Source of the DNA: Petasospora fabianii
Lineage: Eukaryota > Ascomycota > Saccharomycetes > Phaffomycetales > Wickerhamomycetaceae
Reading direction: 5' to 3'
DNA length: 64,000 nucleotides
NCBI GenBank assembly: GCA_022641835.1
Contig: CP048717.1
Location: forward strand, 248,001-312,000
Shown here: piece by piece, positions 9,039 to 20,300 of the stretch
Layout of the letters: every line of letters begins with the position of its first letter
Position numbering within the stretch: the stretch's first letter is position 1
Notes under the pieces: model-generated
Told to the model about the DNA's origin: nothing
The model's input: the letters and a program-made list of their open reading frames with translations, nothing else
Databases searched by the model: none
Translations under genes and position numbers: made by a program

Positions 9039-10238
9039 TTCCATACGAGATTTGAATGCATTAGCAATGGAATCGATGTAGTCATCCGTGTTCTCATCGT
9101 TCATCTTGCGAGGAGGCACATCCCAGAACTCATAAGACTCTTCTGGGTGACTTTCAATGAACTCATCTGGAAGCAAGTCAAACTTGGTCTCCGCCCCAAT
9201 AGCGATGTCAGAGAGATAGGTCCAGCAACGAGCAACTTGACTGTGATTGTATCCACCTCCACCTAGCAACATCGTCAACTTTTTGAGACCTAAAATCTTT
9301 TTGACGGAATCACCAAGCCCCTTAATGCTCAGATTCCATTCTGCGTGCTCATCGCCAGCTAACCCATCAGCACCGCACTGAACAACAACACACTCAGCAC
9401 CAAACTTTTCAATTACTGGAAGGACACATCTCTCGACTATCTTAGAAAGCGACAGATCAGATAACCCATGCATGGTGGGTATATTAAACGCATATCCTTT
9501 CCCCTTACCCAATCCCTGGTCCTTCAAGTCACCCGTACCAGGGAAAAAGGCAAACTCCCTCCGATGAAGACTAATCGTACACACCTTATCAGAGAACTTG
9601 AAGGCTGCCTCAACACCATCGCCGTGATGCAGATCAAAATCAACATACACGATTTTCTCGTACTTCTTCCTTAGCTCGAGTATCCCGAGGACGATGTCAT
9701 TGATGTAGCAGAACCCAGAAGCGGTAGATTTCTTCCCATGATGTCGCCCTCCATGCCAGTTGATCACGATGGGGGATGTATTGGGGTCTTGTTGTATTAG
9801 GTGACGTGCTGATGAGATGGTCGAGCCAGCAAGAAAGAGACAGTATTGGTCCATGAGGGGGAATATTGGGTTATCGTACATCAGCCCACATGACTGGAGG
9901 ATTTCCTTTTCATCATGGAGGTCTTCGGGGTAGCCATCGTGGTTCTCATCTTGATTTGATGGCGGTGTGAGCCCAGAATTGATGATCCTTACCCGTTGTT
10001 TCTCTGATAATGGCTCCCTTAGGTGCTTCCGCTTCTTTAATAGTTGCTCAACGAGCTCTTCACTGTGAAATTTCAAGAGATCAGCCCGTGTCGCAGGCTT
10101 CACGGTGATGTTCTCGCATTGTTGATCGAGGCCATAGGCTCTGATCAGCTCGAACACGAGCGACGAACGATCCAGATTCGCATGAACAAGGTCACTGAGG
10201 GCCACCAATGGCTCTGATGTCACAAGTGTCACAGCCAT
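9027..10238 (-). CDS. HOS1: Class I histone deacetylase, HOS1-like
   Basis: Zinc-dependent lysine deacetylase; in S. cerevisiae Hos1 deacetylates the cohesin subunit Smc3, reversing Eco1 acetylation. The 403-residue protein has the catalytic histidine pair in GGRHHGKKSTASGFCYIND (about 164-181), the metal-binding DFDLHHGDG (about 200-208), a second Asp in CGADGLAGD, FFPGTG, and the catalytic Tyr in GGGGYN. Hos1-specific resemblance includes the short form and INWHGGRHH. The ATG at 10238 is used because the longer frame begins with GTG. HOS1 next to SPE3 is also found in S. cerevisiae (YPR068C-YPR069C), here with an amidase gene between them. Its potential antagonist ECO1 is also in this window, at 38.9-39.8 kb. 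Confidence 0.9.
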   Translation of the reverse strand: MAVTLVTSEPLVALSDLVHANLDRSSLVFELIRAYGLDQQCENITVKPATRADLLKFHSEELVEQLLKKRKHLREPLSEKQRVRIINSGLTPPSNQDENHDGYPEDLHDEKEILQSCGLMYDNPIFPLMDQYCLFLAGSTISSARHLIQQDPNTSPIVINWHGGRHHGKKSTASGFCYINDIVLGILELRKKYEKIVYVDFDLHHGDGVEAAFKFSDKVCTISLHRREFAFFPGTGDLKDQGLGKGKGYAFNIPTMHGLSDLSLSKIVERCVLPVIEKFGAECVVVQCGADGLAGDEHAEWNLSIKGLGDSVKKILGLKKLTMLLGGGGYNHSQVARCWTYLSDIAIGAETKFDLLPDEFIESHPEESYEFWDVPPRKMNDENTDDYIDSIANAFKSRMELWK

Positions 10239-10469
10239 GGGGTCTTTAAGTGACACATTGATGAAATTGGGGGTTTCTTAAGAGATGGCGATGGGTTCCC
10301 TCGTTGATGTTCTTTTTCACCCCGACGCGCTTATCCGACTCCGCATCTTCTGCCGGCTACACTAGTCGACTATCATATCTTCTAAAATAAATATTATAAG
10401 AGCTGCCTTTCAAATGAAGTCTAACAATCTAGGCTCTATATCTAATACTGTTACACGATAAATAGCAAA

Positions 10470-12197
10470 TCAAGCTGTCAAAGCGCCATGAATAACCTTC
10501 GAAGCCTTCAAACACTCCTCTTCTGTGTAACGTCTGCCAACAACAGTCAGCCCGATTGGCAACCCATCGGCGTACTCAGCATCATAAAGACCATACTCGT
10601 ACTCCTCATACTTGTTGCGTGGCTTGTATGTGTCATCCCTGAGATCAATAGTCTTATCAGCGAATAGTCCAGATGGCAACGTGACACATGACGCGTCCAG
10701 GATGTTCCACAAGGAGGTGTAACCCCAGTACTTTGGAGTGTGTGGCTTTGGGGCAACACCGACATAGGTTGGAGTAAGGATAAAGTCCACTTTACGTTCG
10801 TTGAACAAGGTTAGGTATTGCTGACGTAACACTTCTCTGTCCTTGATGTAGGTCATGTACTCGAGCATGTTCAAACCTTCATCACCACGACCGACACTGA
10901 GGAAGTACTCTGTCAATGGAGCCAATGGCTCACCGGACTCGGCAAACTTGAGCTTGGCAGCGAGGTTACCATCAGCGCTGAATAAGGAATTTGTTATCTC
11001 AACAGCTTCATGCACTCTGTGTGGTTCCCATGTAATTACATTGAACCCGGCAGCCTTCAATTTCTTCTCAGCCTCCGCCATGGCTCTGATGTTAGGAGGA
11101 TGTGGCTTGACAACACCATCATCAAACACGAGAGCAATGGTGAGATCACTAGGCTTTGGCTCTGGAATTTCTCTCCATGGAATTGCAGCAAGAGATTGAT
11201 CTTTCAACCATGGCTTAGAATCAGCGTAAACCTTCATGAACAACTCAAGGTCCTCCACCGAGTTTGCGAGTGGACCAACTGTGGGCATAACACCAAAATT
11301 GACAGTAGTCTCCGCAGCACCACTGCTTCCAACACCACTAAGTCTCAAACTTGTTGGCTTTATTCCCCAAACTCCATTGAAGGCAGCTGGGAATCTAATA
11401 CTTCCACCAATATCGGAACCAAGACCGATTGGAGATCCCTTCATGGCAATGATGGAACCTTCACCAGAGGATGATCCACCTGGGGACATACTAGTCTTGA
11501 CAGCATTACGGCCACGACCAGTGATGAAGTTCACAGAGTCTGGGTGCATGAGAGACTGTGGCTCAGTGGTACGCACGTAGAACACAGCACCTTGTTCATA
11601 CAGGATCTGAGGCGTTATGGCCATTGCATCTGGGATGTTATCGAGGAGAGCGACATAACCCCTATGTGTGATATGGCCTGCATAATCGTGTTGTTCTTTG
11701 AGAGAAATTGGGAGACCGTGCAATGGACCAATTGTCTTTCCAGTCTTGGTAAAGTGATCGTCGAGTTCGGCAGCACGCTTGAGACCTTCATCAAAGAGGA
11801 TCTCCATGGCACAATGTGTGAGCTGGTGGGCGATGGTACAACGTTTGATGAAAGCTGTGAGTACAGCGACAGAGGTGAGTTCACCCGAGGCAATCTTGGA
11901 GACAATTTCAACTGCAGTAAGTTCTGTGATTGCAAGAGTCTCCGGATCAAGTACCTTTGGAGGAATCAAAGTAGCATTGAAGTGTCCAGAGTCAAGATCT
12001 TTAGGGACGAGATCAGCTGGGGCGAGATACTCTTTTGGAATAGCAGCCTCGAGAGTATCATTGTAAGCCTTGATCTTTCCAGCCCATTTCTCCTCAAAGA
12101 GTTCCGGATTTGGCTTGAACGTTGTGGCCGAGGCAGCCCATTGGTCCTCTTTGGAATGGTCAATTGATGGGAACTTAGCGAGGTTAGCCACTGTCAT
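10470..12197 (-). CDS. AMD2: Amidase-signature family amidase, AMD2-like
   Basis: Probable amide hydrolase (acetamidase/fatty-acid-amide-hydrolase-type fold) releasing ammonia from carboxamides. In the 575-residue product I see the Ser-cisSer-Lys arrangement: Lys in SLKEQHD (about residue 167), the cis-Ser region GGSSSGEGS (about 240-248) and the nucleophile region DIGGSIRFP (about 262-270). The ATG at 12197 (MTVANL) is used since the frame upstream starts at TTG. The promoter has a GATAAG at 12312-12317 and TATATATA at 12363-12370, compatible with nitrogen-catabolite GATA control (inference). The gene is inserted between HOS1 and SPE3 relative to S. cerevisiae. Substrate is unknown. Confidence 0.88.
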   Translation of the reverse strand: MTVANLAKFPSIDHSKEDQWAASATTFKPNPELFEEKWAGKIKAYNDTLEAAIPKEYLAPADLVPKDLDSGHFNATLIPPKVLDPETLAITELTAVEIVSKIASGELTSVAVLTAFIKRCTIAHQLTHCAMEILFDEGLKRAAELDDHFTKTGKTIGPLHGLPISLKEQHDYAGHITHRGYVALLDNIPDAMAITPQILYEQGAVFYVRTTEPQSLMHPDSVNFITGRGRNAVKTSMSPGGSSSGEGSIIAMKGSPIGLGSDIGGSIRFPAAFNGVWGIKPTSLRLSGVGSSGAAETTVNFGVMPTVGPLANSVEDLELFMKVYADSKPWLKDQSLAAIPWREIPEPKPSDLTIALVFDDGVVKPHPPNIRAMAEAEKKLKAAGFNVITWEPHRVHEAVEITNSLFSADGNLAAKLKFAESGEPLAPLTEYFLSVGRGDEGLNMLEYMTYIKDREVLRQQYLTLFNERKVDFILTPTYVGVAPKPHTPKYWGYTSLWNILDASCVTLPSGLFADKTIDLRDDTYKPRNKYEEYEYGLYDAEYADGLPIGLTVVGRRYTEEECLKASKVIHGALTA

Positions 12198-12549
12198 GAT
12201 TTCGCTGTGGGGTTGTCTCAAAGTGTAGTGCGTTCGGAGGTGGAAACAATTGATGCAATTGTGGGGGGCACAAATTGCAGTTTTTATATGAACCGATCAC
12301 CTGTAAGACATGATAAGGAGATTCGCAGTTGAGTACCTGATCTGGGTGGTGATAAATAGAGGTATATATACTCTGTCCCAAAGAGAACAGCGCCCGGGCC
12401 AATCATATTCGCGTCGGTTTCCTTATGCGGTTAGCCCGTCTATCACTCATATCAATCTACAGTGACTAAAACAATCATATGGGCATAGCTACAAACTACA
12501 AAGAATTAATTACAGTACAACTCTGTATATTCTAATCCATAAGACCTGC
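12198..12549. promoter_or_regulatory. Amidase promoter and SPE3 3' flank, 352 bp
   Basis: Contains GATAAG (12312-12317), GATAAA (12351-12356) and a TATATATA (12363-12370) about 165 bp upstream of the amidase start. GATA elements upstream of amide-degrading genes usually bind Gln3/Gat1-type activators. Functional use is inferred. Confidence 0.45.
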
Positions 12550-13428
12550 TTACTTCAAAGCCTTCTTGGCCCAGTTTGGCAAAACAAAAGAGGCCTCGTG
12601 GATCTTGGAGTTGTAGTATCTGTACAACTCATCTTCCTTCTCCTCTGGGATGGATCTAATTGGCTTGGAGACAACAGCGTCCTTATCCTTCGAGCAAACC
12701 ATGAAACCGATCTGACCAGATGGGTAAGTTGGGATGGTTGTGTATGCGTACTCAGCAACTGGGAAGACTTCCTTACAAGCTTTCTTCAAGTCTGTGATGA
12801 TGGACATGTGCAACCAGATGTTCTCGGCCTGAGTGGTAATGACACCTTTCTCAGTGAGAGCCTCGTTAAGGAGCTGGAAGTATGGCTTCTGGAACAAAGT
12901 CTCAGCTGGACCCTCTGGATCGGAGGAGTCAGTGATAATAACATCGAAGGTGTTCTTGTAGTCAGCAAGGAACTTGAAACCGTCACCAATGTGGGTCTTA
13001 ACCTTTGGGTGCTGGTAAGCGGCGGACATCTCTGGGAGGTATTCCTTAGAGACTCTGATAACGGCCTCATCAATGTCACAGAGCCAAGCTTCCTCAACAG
13101 ACTCGTGCTTAACAACTTCTCTAAGGACACCACCGTCACCACCACCAATGACGAGAACCTTCTTTGGGTTTGGGTGAGAGTTCATGGCCAAATGGGTGAT
13201 CATCTCCTGGTAGGAGAACTCATCACGCTCGGTAGCCTGGATGACGTTGTCGAGAACGAGAACGTTACCGTAGTCTGTGGACTTGAAGACGAGCACATCC
13301 TGGTAGAGAGATTTCTCGTGGTGGAGTACCTTGTCGACACGCAAGGTCATAGCCTGACCTGGCCACATGGTGTCGGAGATCTCGCGGAACCAGCCGTCCT
13401 TGATAGTTGGGTGAGTGATTTCAGACAT
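12550..13428 (-). CDS. SPE3: Spermidine synthase
   Basis: Transfers aminopropyl from decarboxylated SAM to putrescine, giving spermidine and methylthioadenosine; spermidine is the source of hypusine. The 292-residue protein (S. cerevisiae Spe3 is 293) has the family start [17 protein letters not shown], the cofactor loop [15 protein letters not shown], the carboxylate pair in CDIDEAVI, and the catalytic Asp in [13 protein letters not shown]. The start at 13428 (MSEITHP) is the conserved one. MRI1, 2.2 kb away, belongs to the pathway that recycles the methylthioadenosine by-product. Confidence 0.97.
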   Translation of the reverse strand: MSEITHPTIKDGWFREISDTMWPGQAMTLRVDKVLHHEKSLYQDVLVFKSTDYGNVLVLDNVIQATERDEFSYQEMITHLAMNSHPNPKKVLVIGGGDGGVLREVVKHESVEEAWLCDIDEAVIRVSKEYLPEMSAAYQHPKVKTHIGDGFKFLADYKNTFDVIITDSSDPEGPAETLFQKPYFQLLNEALTEKGVITTQAENIWLHMSIITDLKKACKEVFPVAEYAYTTIPTYPSGQIGFMVCSKDKDAVVSKPIRSIPEEKEDELYRYYNSKIHEASFVLPNWAKKALK

Positions 13429-14668
13429 TGCAATACGGGTGAAGGTATGGAGGAGTGATGATCTGGCAATGACTCTAGCAAGTGAAAAAACCATCCAATG
13501 GGCAAGGGTCCGAAGATTATCAAGATGAACGTTGAAAAAAAAAAAAGACACGCACCAATGCTGGGCAAGCTGGAACCCAAAAGATAACGCTGTTGATGCA
13601 CATGTGAACCAATGATTTTGTAGTAGCCGTTACCATCATTAAACAACGACTGGTAGACGTGTCAATTGAATTCAATCTTGGATCCATACAACTGATCCAA
13701 GTCTCTCAGGCGGTTGCTCTCAAGCGATGACTCTCACGTCGGCTATTGTTAGATGCTCCCCAGGCTAGGAACCTCACGTGTATGCAGCAGACGTGTGCGT
13801 GCAGAACTCAAGTGTGTTGGTTGTCCTGGACATGATGATTGTGACGCAGTCAACTGTCAAACAGAGGTGATTTGAGAGAAACGAAAGACCGGTCTTATAT
13901 GTGAATTTTTTCCTTAGTAAATTTATGATACAATGGATATAGTCAACAAGTCAACGGGATGGAATTAGAACGACTCTCCTTTCGGAGCGGTAAGAGATAG
14001 ATGAACGGAAACCGCATCCCCGCCATCTCCGAGAGGTGTGTGAGATTATAGCAGTTCCAATTGGCTCGGCTGTCGATGTGAAATCTATGGAAATCATGGA
14101 ATCCATGATTACAGACGCACAAAGAGTGTGATATGTATTTGAAGGTGTGGTCGTTCCCCAAATTTCATCCTTGTGCAATGATTAGAAATAACAGAGGCAG
14201 GTGTGTTAAAACTCGGAGATCGTCGGGCGCGGACGTACGTGGAAAACGGTAGAAGCGAAAAGTGGAAAGTGCGTCAAAGCCACAGCTCTGAGAAGAAATT
14301 GAGCTATCGCGAGCAGCACTAAAGCGCGCGCGCTCTCGGCGGGCTAGAGATGCCAAAAGACACCCACATTTGTTATTAATTCTATGGGGTTTGACAAACA
14401 ATGAGGGGCTTAATAATCTGATCCAATCGGATAAATGCGCGCCCTTCTTCGGTATGGATTATGGTCCCGGTGAAGCCATGTCAGCGTAAGGGGCGGTAGT
14501 TGTTCTTAGTAACTTTAGTAATGCTTACATCCGTCGCCGCGCGCGTTGCATCAACCGCCTCTCCGCCACACAGGTGGTATAAAAAGGAGAACTTGTCGCT
14601 CACCTTCAATCAACAGTCATCTGGCTCAACTCAATTGACACATCGTCTAACCCCCCATACTCACCATA
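13429..14668. promoter_or_regulatory. Divergent 1.24-kb intergenic region between SPE3 and the nitroreductase-like gene
   Basis: The only clear element is a TATAAAAA box at 14578-14585, about 84 bp before the ATG at 14669. A run of 12 A/T-type residues lies near 13537-13548 in the SPE3 leader. Several CG-rich alternating patches occur (for example near 14326-14341). No tRNA, snoRNA or supported ORF was found. Confidence 0.5.
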
Positions 14669-15253
14669 ATGTCCGCCCTCTCTACTTTCATCAAGACTTA
14701 CAACACCAGAAGAACTCAATACCAGCTTAAGAAGGCCCTCCCACAGGGCGTCACCATCGAGCAGGTGCAGAGCATCGTTCAGGAATTCGTTAAGCACACC
14801 CCAACTTCTTTCAACATGCAGTCATTGCGTGCCGTTGTTATCACTGGTGCTCTCCACGAGGCTGTCTGGAAGGCTGTTGCCGATGCCTTGCCAACTGACG
14901 ATGCTAAGAGAAGACCTCTCTCCGCCAAGGATGAAGCTTATGGATCTGTTATCTTCTTTGACGATTCTACAACCATCAAGGGTATGCAGGAGAAGTTTGC
15001 CGTCTACGCTGACTACTTCCCAATCTTTGCCGCTACTTCTAACGGTGCTGCTCAGATTAACACCTGGGCTGCCATTGGTGAGCTCGGTCTCGGTGGTCAC
15101 TTGCAACACTACAACCCATTCGTTGAAGCTGCCTTGAAGGGTAAAGTTCCAGAGTCTTGGACCGTTCAGGCTCAGTTGGTGTTTGGTGTTCCAACTGCTG
15201 AGGCTGGTCCAAAGCAGTTCATTGAGAACGAGGTTAAGGTTCTCTCTGAGTAA
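14669..15253 (+). CDS. HBN1: Nitroreductase-like protein, HBN1/FRM2 family
   Basis: Small flavin-fold protein of the fungal nitroreductase-like group; the yeast members Hbn1 and Frm2 are linked to oxidative-stress and fatty-acid signalling rather than to a firmly established substrate. The 194-residue length matches (about 193 in S. cerevisiae). Visible family features are an N-terminal helix with RRTQYQLKK (the FMN-contacting Arg region in nitroreductases), QSLRAVVITGALHEAVWKAV, ASNGAAQINTWAAIGELGLGGHLQHYNP and a C-terminal GVPTAEAGPK segment. Codon use is strongly biased and a TATA box lies 84 bp upstream, both suggesting inducible, strong expression. It might equally be orthologous to FRM2. 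Confidence 0.88.
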   Translation: MSALSTFIKTYNTRRTQYQLKKALPQGVTIEQVQSIVQEFVKHTPTSFNMQSLRAVVITGALHEAVWKAVADALPTDDAKRRPLSAKDEAYGSVIFFDDSTTIKGMQEKFAVYADYFPIFAATSNGAAQINTWAAIGELGLGGHLQHYNPFVEAALKGKVPESWTVQAQLVFGVPTAEAGPKQFIENEVKVLSE

Positions 15254-15599
15254 GCTGTTCCTTTGGCCAGATTTAGATACGAATAGAAAAGTTAGCATTG
15301 GATCTGAACCTGTAGTCTTTTATCTACTAATAGGAGATGATACAAAGTTGAACAGAACTGTACCAGCTCATCAATTCATGTGACAATGCCCTGTCATATA
15401 TGACACGATCAAAAAGGATATATCATAAACAATAATGTGACAATCAAAGATTCTGATGCGTTAACCTTCCGAAACAAGCACGTTAGCCGGGCCGAAACAT
15501 CTAAAAAGCACAACGTTGAAGAACGTGCGTCTTTCGATAGCGACTATTCATCAACACATCACAGATTTGATATACGAGACCCCCCTACGTGATCCCACT
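15254..15599. other. Intergenic region, 346 bp
   Basis: Holds the 3' flank of the nitroreductase-like gene and the promoter of MRI1. A short run of in-frame codons upstream of the MRI1 ATG lacks its own ATG. Nothing else was recognised. Confidence 0.4.
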
Positions 15600-16874
15600 A
15601 TGTCCACTCTCCAGGCCATCAAATTTGACCGAGAGGCTCTGACTCTCTCAACGTTGGACCAACTTGTTCTCCCATACGCCACCAAATACATCCCGATCTA
15701 CACTATCGCCGATGCCTTTCAAGTCATCAAACTCATGCAAGTGAGAGGTGCACCAGCTATTGCCATCGTTGGTGCACTTTCTGTCATCATTGAACTCAGT
15801 CCATACCTTAAGGGGAAGAATGCTGGTCAGGCATATTACGATCTTCAAAATTTTACCAACTTCAAGTCCCAGTTGATTCAAAGATTGGATTACCTTGTCA
15901 CATCGAGACCAACTGCTGTAAACTTGGGTAATGCCGTCACTGAAATCAAGCAGATCGTTAACAATACCAAGGCCACAACAATCGATGAGCTTTTCCCAGA
16001 GATCTTCAAGTTTGGATGTGATTTGATCGATGATGACTACATTAACAATACTAAGCTTGGTGAGAATGGTAAGGACTGGATCCTCAAGTCTCTCGCAGCT
16101 GAGGGTTTCGAAGGTGAGTTTGGTATCTTGACAATTTGTAACACTGGATCCCTCGCTACTTCGGGATACGGTACCGCTCTGGGAGTGATCAGATCTCTTT
16201 GGTCTCATGCTAAGGAGAATGGATCCACCGCGTCATCTTCATCTGATGAGCCACCAACAAAGAAGGCCAAGTCCGAGTCCAAGATCATTAAAATGTCCCG
16301 TGCTTACCCATTGGAAACACGTCCATACAACCAAGGTGCCCGTCTCACTGCATACGAGCTTGTCTACGAAAACATTCCATCCACACTTATCACAGACTCC
16401 ATGGTGACATACCTTGTTTCGTCACTCTCCAAAAATTCCTCTGCTGCTCCAATCAAGGCATGTGTCGTTGGCGCTGATAGAATAGTCAGTAACGGTGACA
16501 CTGCTAATAAGATTGGAACATATCAACTGGCTCTCATCTGTAAGCAATTCGGTATCAAGTTCCTTGTTGTTGCCCCAAAGACTACCATCGACATGAAGAC
16601 CGCGCATGGAGATGAGATCGTCGTGGAGCAGAGACCAGCTAATGAATTACAGAACGTTAGTGGTGGTGTTGTGGATCCAGCGACAAACAAGGTCATCATC
16701 AATGAAAATGGTGTTGCCATCACGGGTAAAGTTGGTGTCGCTGCTCCCGGAATTGAAGTTTGGAACCCATCATTTGATGTGACACCACACGAACTTATAG
16801 ATGGTATCGTAACGGAGGATGGTGTTATGGAGAAGGTTAATGGGGAATTCAACTTAGCACCACTCTTCCAGTGA
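15600..16874 (+). CDS. MRI1: Methylthioribose-1-phosphate isomerase
   Basis: Converts 5-methylthioribose-1-phosphate to methylthioribulose-1-phosphate in the methionine salvage pathway, fed by methylthioadenosine from polyamine synthesis. The 424-residue protein belongs to the eIF2B-alpha/beta/delta-like isomerase family. I see the N-terminal MQVRGAPAIAIVGAL, the catalytic Cys region TICNTGSLATSGYGTALGVI, and the catalytic Asp region GADRIVSNGDTANKIGTYQLA. A serine/lysine-rich insertion (ASSSSDEPPTKKAKSES) lies in the middle, between the catalytic blocks. The ATG at 15600 (MSTLQAIKFD) gives the standard start. Confidence 0.95.
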   Translation: MSTLQAIKFDREALTLSTLDQLVLPYATKYIPIYTIADAFQVIKLMQVRGAPAIAIVGALSVIIELSPYLKGKNAGQAYYDLQNFTNFKSQLIQRLDYLVTSRPTAVNLGNAVTEIKQIVNNTKATTIDELFPEIFKFGCDLIDDDYINNTKLGENGKDWILKSLAAEGFEGEFGILTICNTGSLATSGYGTALGVIRSLWSHAKENGSTASSSSDEPPTKKAKSESKIIKMSRAYPLETRPYNQGARLTAYELVYENIPSTLITDSMVTYLVSSLSKNSSAAPIKACVVGADRIVSNGDTANKIGTYQLALICKQFGIKFLVVAPKTTIDMKTAHGDEIVVEQRPANELQNVSGGVVDPATNKVIINENGVAITGKVGVAAPGIEVWNPSFDVTPHELIDGIVTEDGVMEKVNGEFNLAPLFQ

Positions 16875-17398
16875 TATATATAGAGATCATAAAAGCATGC
16901 ATTGAATTCTCATAGTACCCGAGTAGTTCCCAAGAAATGGCTGGCGATAGTCAAATGTCCTTATAAGCCAGCCGCCAGGCAGACCACCAAAAGAGAAATA
17001 CCCAAAAAAGGGGGAACCCGGACACCACGGAATAAAAGTGCCAGGGTGGCCTCACTGTGTGGCGCATACCGATCGTATCCGCGAAATTCGGCGCTCGCTG
17101 GGGGGGCTTTTCGGAGACGAAGGGGCGAATCAACGACGAATTGTGGGCCTTTCCCACCTCAGGACAAAAGACAGCGCACAAACCATCGTCAATTGGGACA
17201 AAACACACTGCCATTAACGCGCCCAACCTTGCACACAGACCAGCCGACCGCCCAATCGACTACCTCTGCCGTGCTTCTCCGCCCAATCGCCCACACCCGC
17301 TGATCGTTGCCCCACAGCCCGGCTTTGCTATCTAAACACATTACTCGAGCATTAGACACTGAACCGCCCGAATACAACCCCGCCCAGATCCATCCACA
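16875..17398. other. Intergenic region, 524 bp, upstream of CHC1
   Basis: Promoter and leader of clathrin heavy chain. The distal half is purine-rich with short A and G runs. The last 200 bp are pyrimidine/adenine-rich (CAC and CCA repeats), as in leaders of well-expressed yeast genes. No clear TATA or RNA gene was seen. Confidence 0.4.
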
Positions 17399-20300
17399 AT
17401 GGCTGATATACCAATCGAGTTCACCGAGCTCACAGACCTCACGGCGTTGGGTATCAACCAACAGTCACTCGAGTTCCGCTCTACTACACTCGAATCTGAC
17501 AAGTATGTCGTTGTCCGTGAACAGGTCAATGGTGCCAACACTGTTGCAATCGTTGATCTCCACAACGGCAACCAGGTCACAAGAAAGAACATGAGTGCAG
17601 ACAATGCCATTCTTCATCCTTCTGAGTTCATCATCTCTCTCAGAGCTAATGGTACCACTATCCAGATCTTCAACCTCTCCACTAAGGAGAAGCTCAAGTC
17701 CTTCAACATGTCAGAGCCGGTCATCTTCTGGAAATGGCTCGACTCTAAACATATCGGTTTGGTTACCGCCTCATCCATCTTCACATGGAACATCTTTGAC
17801 GGTAATGCCTCCGCCGGCCCAACTCTCCTCACTCACAGACACGCCAACTTGAACAACGCCCAAATCATCAACTTTGTGTGTAATGAGTCTTTCGAGTGGT
17901 TTGCCGTCGTTGGTATTACCCAGGAGAATGGCCGTATTGCCGGAAAGATCCAGCTCTACTCCAAACAGAGAAACGTCTCGCAAGCCATTGAAGGTCACGT
18001 TGCTGCCTTCTCCTCCTTGCAATTGGACGGCGCTCCAGCCCGTACACAGGTGTTTGTCTGTGGTAACAGAACTGCCACCGGTGGTCAACTTCACATCATT
18101 GAGATCGATCATGATGCATCCAACCCACAATTCCAGAAGAAGAACGTTGACATCTTCTTCCCACCTGATGCTACCAACGACTTCCCAATTTCTCTCCAGG
18201 TTTCCAAGAAGTATGGTATTGTCTACCTCTTGACTAAGTACGGTTTCATTCACTTGTACGACTTGGAGTCCGGTTCCAACTTGTTTGTCAACAGAATCAC
18301 TGCTACCCCAGTCTTCATTGCCTCTGCCTACGATGATAACAATGGTATCCTCGCTATCAACAAGCAGGGTCAGGTTCTTGCCGTTGAGATTGCCAAGGAT
18401 AAGTTGGTTCCATACATCTTGAACAAGCTGTCAAACGTTCCACTTGCTCTTTCCATGGCTTCTAGAGGTGGATTGCCAGGTGCTGAGAACCTCTTCTTGC
18501 AGCAGTTTGACACATTGTTGCAGCAGGGTGACTACGCCAATGCCGCTAAGGTTGCCGCTTCATCTGAGCAGTTGAGAACTCCTCAAACTATTCAAAAGTT
18601 GAAGAACATTCAGGCTGCCCCAGGTGGTATTTCTCCTATCTTGCAGTACTTCTCCACTCTCTTGGACAAGGGTAAGCTCAACCAGATTGAGACTATTGAA
18701 CTCGCTAGACCAGTCCTCCAGCAGGACAGAAAGCAGTTGTTTGAGAAGTGGCTCAAGGAGGACAAGTTGACCTCTTCAGAGGAGCTTGGTGACATTGTCA
18801 AGCCATTTGACGTTCAGCTCGCGCTTGCTATCTACCTGAGAGCTCAGACTCATCCAAAGGTCGTTTCTGCCTTGGCTGAGCTTGGTGAGTTTGCCAAGAT
18901 TGCTCCGTACTGCGAGAAGGTCGGTTACACTCCAAACTTTGTTGTCCTTATCTCTAACTTGTTGAGATCCAACCCAGACAAAGCCTCCGAGTTTGCTGTC
19001 TCTTTGCTTAACACCCCAGCTACTGCCGGTCAGATCGAGGTTGAGAAGATTGCTGACATCTTCTTCTCCCAGAACTTCATCCAGCAGGGTACTTCTTTCC
19101 TTTTGGATGCCTTGAAGGATGACTCTCCATCTCAGGGCCACTTGCAGACCAGACTCTTGGAGATTAACTTGTTGCACGCCCCACAGGTTGCTGATGCTAT
19201 CTTGGGAAACGACATGTTCCACCAATACGACAGACACACTATTGCTCAGTTGTCTGAGAAGGCTGGTTTGTACCAGAGAGCATTGGAGAACTACTCTGAC
19301 ATTAAGGACATCAAGAGAGTTATTGTCAACACGAACGCCATCCCAGCTGACTGGTTGGTCTCTTACTTCGGTAAGTTGAACGTTGAGCAGTCCATGGTTG
19401 CCTTGAAGGAGTTGCTCGACAAGAATATTGCCCAGAACTTGCAAATTGTTATTCAGGTTGCCACCAAGTACTCCGATTTGCTTGGCTCTGCTGCTTTGAT
19501 CAAGTTGTTTGAGGACTACAAGTGCTACGAGGGTCTTTACTACTACTTGGCCTCCATTGTCAATTTGACTGACGACAAGGACGTTGTCTTCAAGTACATC
19601 TCTGCCGCTGCCAAGCTCGGTCAGTTCAAGGAAATTGAGCGTGTTGTCAAAGACAACTCTGTTTATGACCCAGAGAAGGTCAAGAACTTCTTGAAGGATG
19701 CCAACTTGCAGGACCAGCTTCCATTGATCATTGTGTGTGACCGTTTCGACTACGTTCACGACTTGATCTTGTATTTATACAAGCACAAGTTCTTTAAGTT
19801 TATCGAGGTCTACGTTCAGCAGGTCAACCCATCCAAGACTCCACAGGTTGTTGCCGCTTTGCTCGACGTTGACTGTGACGAGTCCATTATCCAGAACTTG
19901 ATCCAGTCTGTCTTGGGTCAGGTTCCAATTGCTGAGTTGACCGCTGAGGTTGAGAAGAGAAACCGTCTCAAGTTACTCTTGCCATTCCTCGAGGCTACAC
20001 TCAGCTCTGGTGTTCAGGACCGTGCTGTCTTCAACACTTTGGCTAAGATCTACATTGACTCCAACAACAACCCAGAGAAGTTCTTGAAGGATAACGACAA
20101 CTACGATACCAAGGAGGTGGGTCACTACTGTGAGAAGAGAGACCCATACTTGGCCTACATCGCTTACGAGAAGGGTCAGAACGATGAGGAGCTCATTAGA
20201 ATTACCAATGAGAATGCAATGTACAAGTACCAGGCCAGATACTTGCTCAAGAGATCCGATCCAGCATTGTGGAACACTGTGTTGTCCGAGGATAACCTCC

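Noticed and set aside
12598-13458. 286-codon plus-strand frame opposite SPE3
   Set aside because: Shadow of SPE3.
18776-19759. Long minus-strand frames opposite CHC1 (also 19973-20599 and 21083-22360)
   Set aside because: Same codon-bias effect; Leu/Val/Gln-rich translations with no family resemblance.
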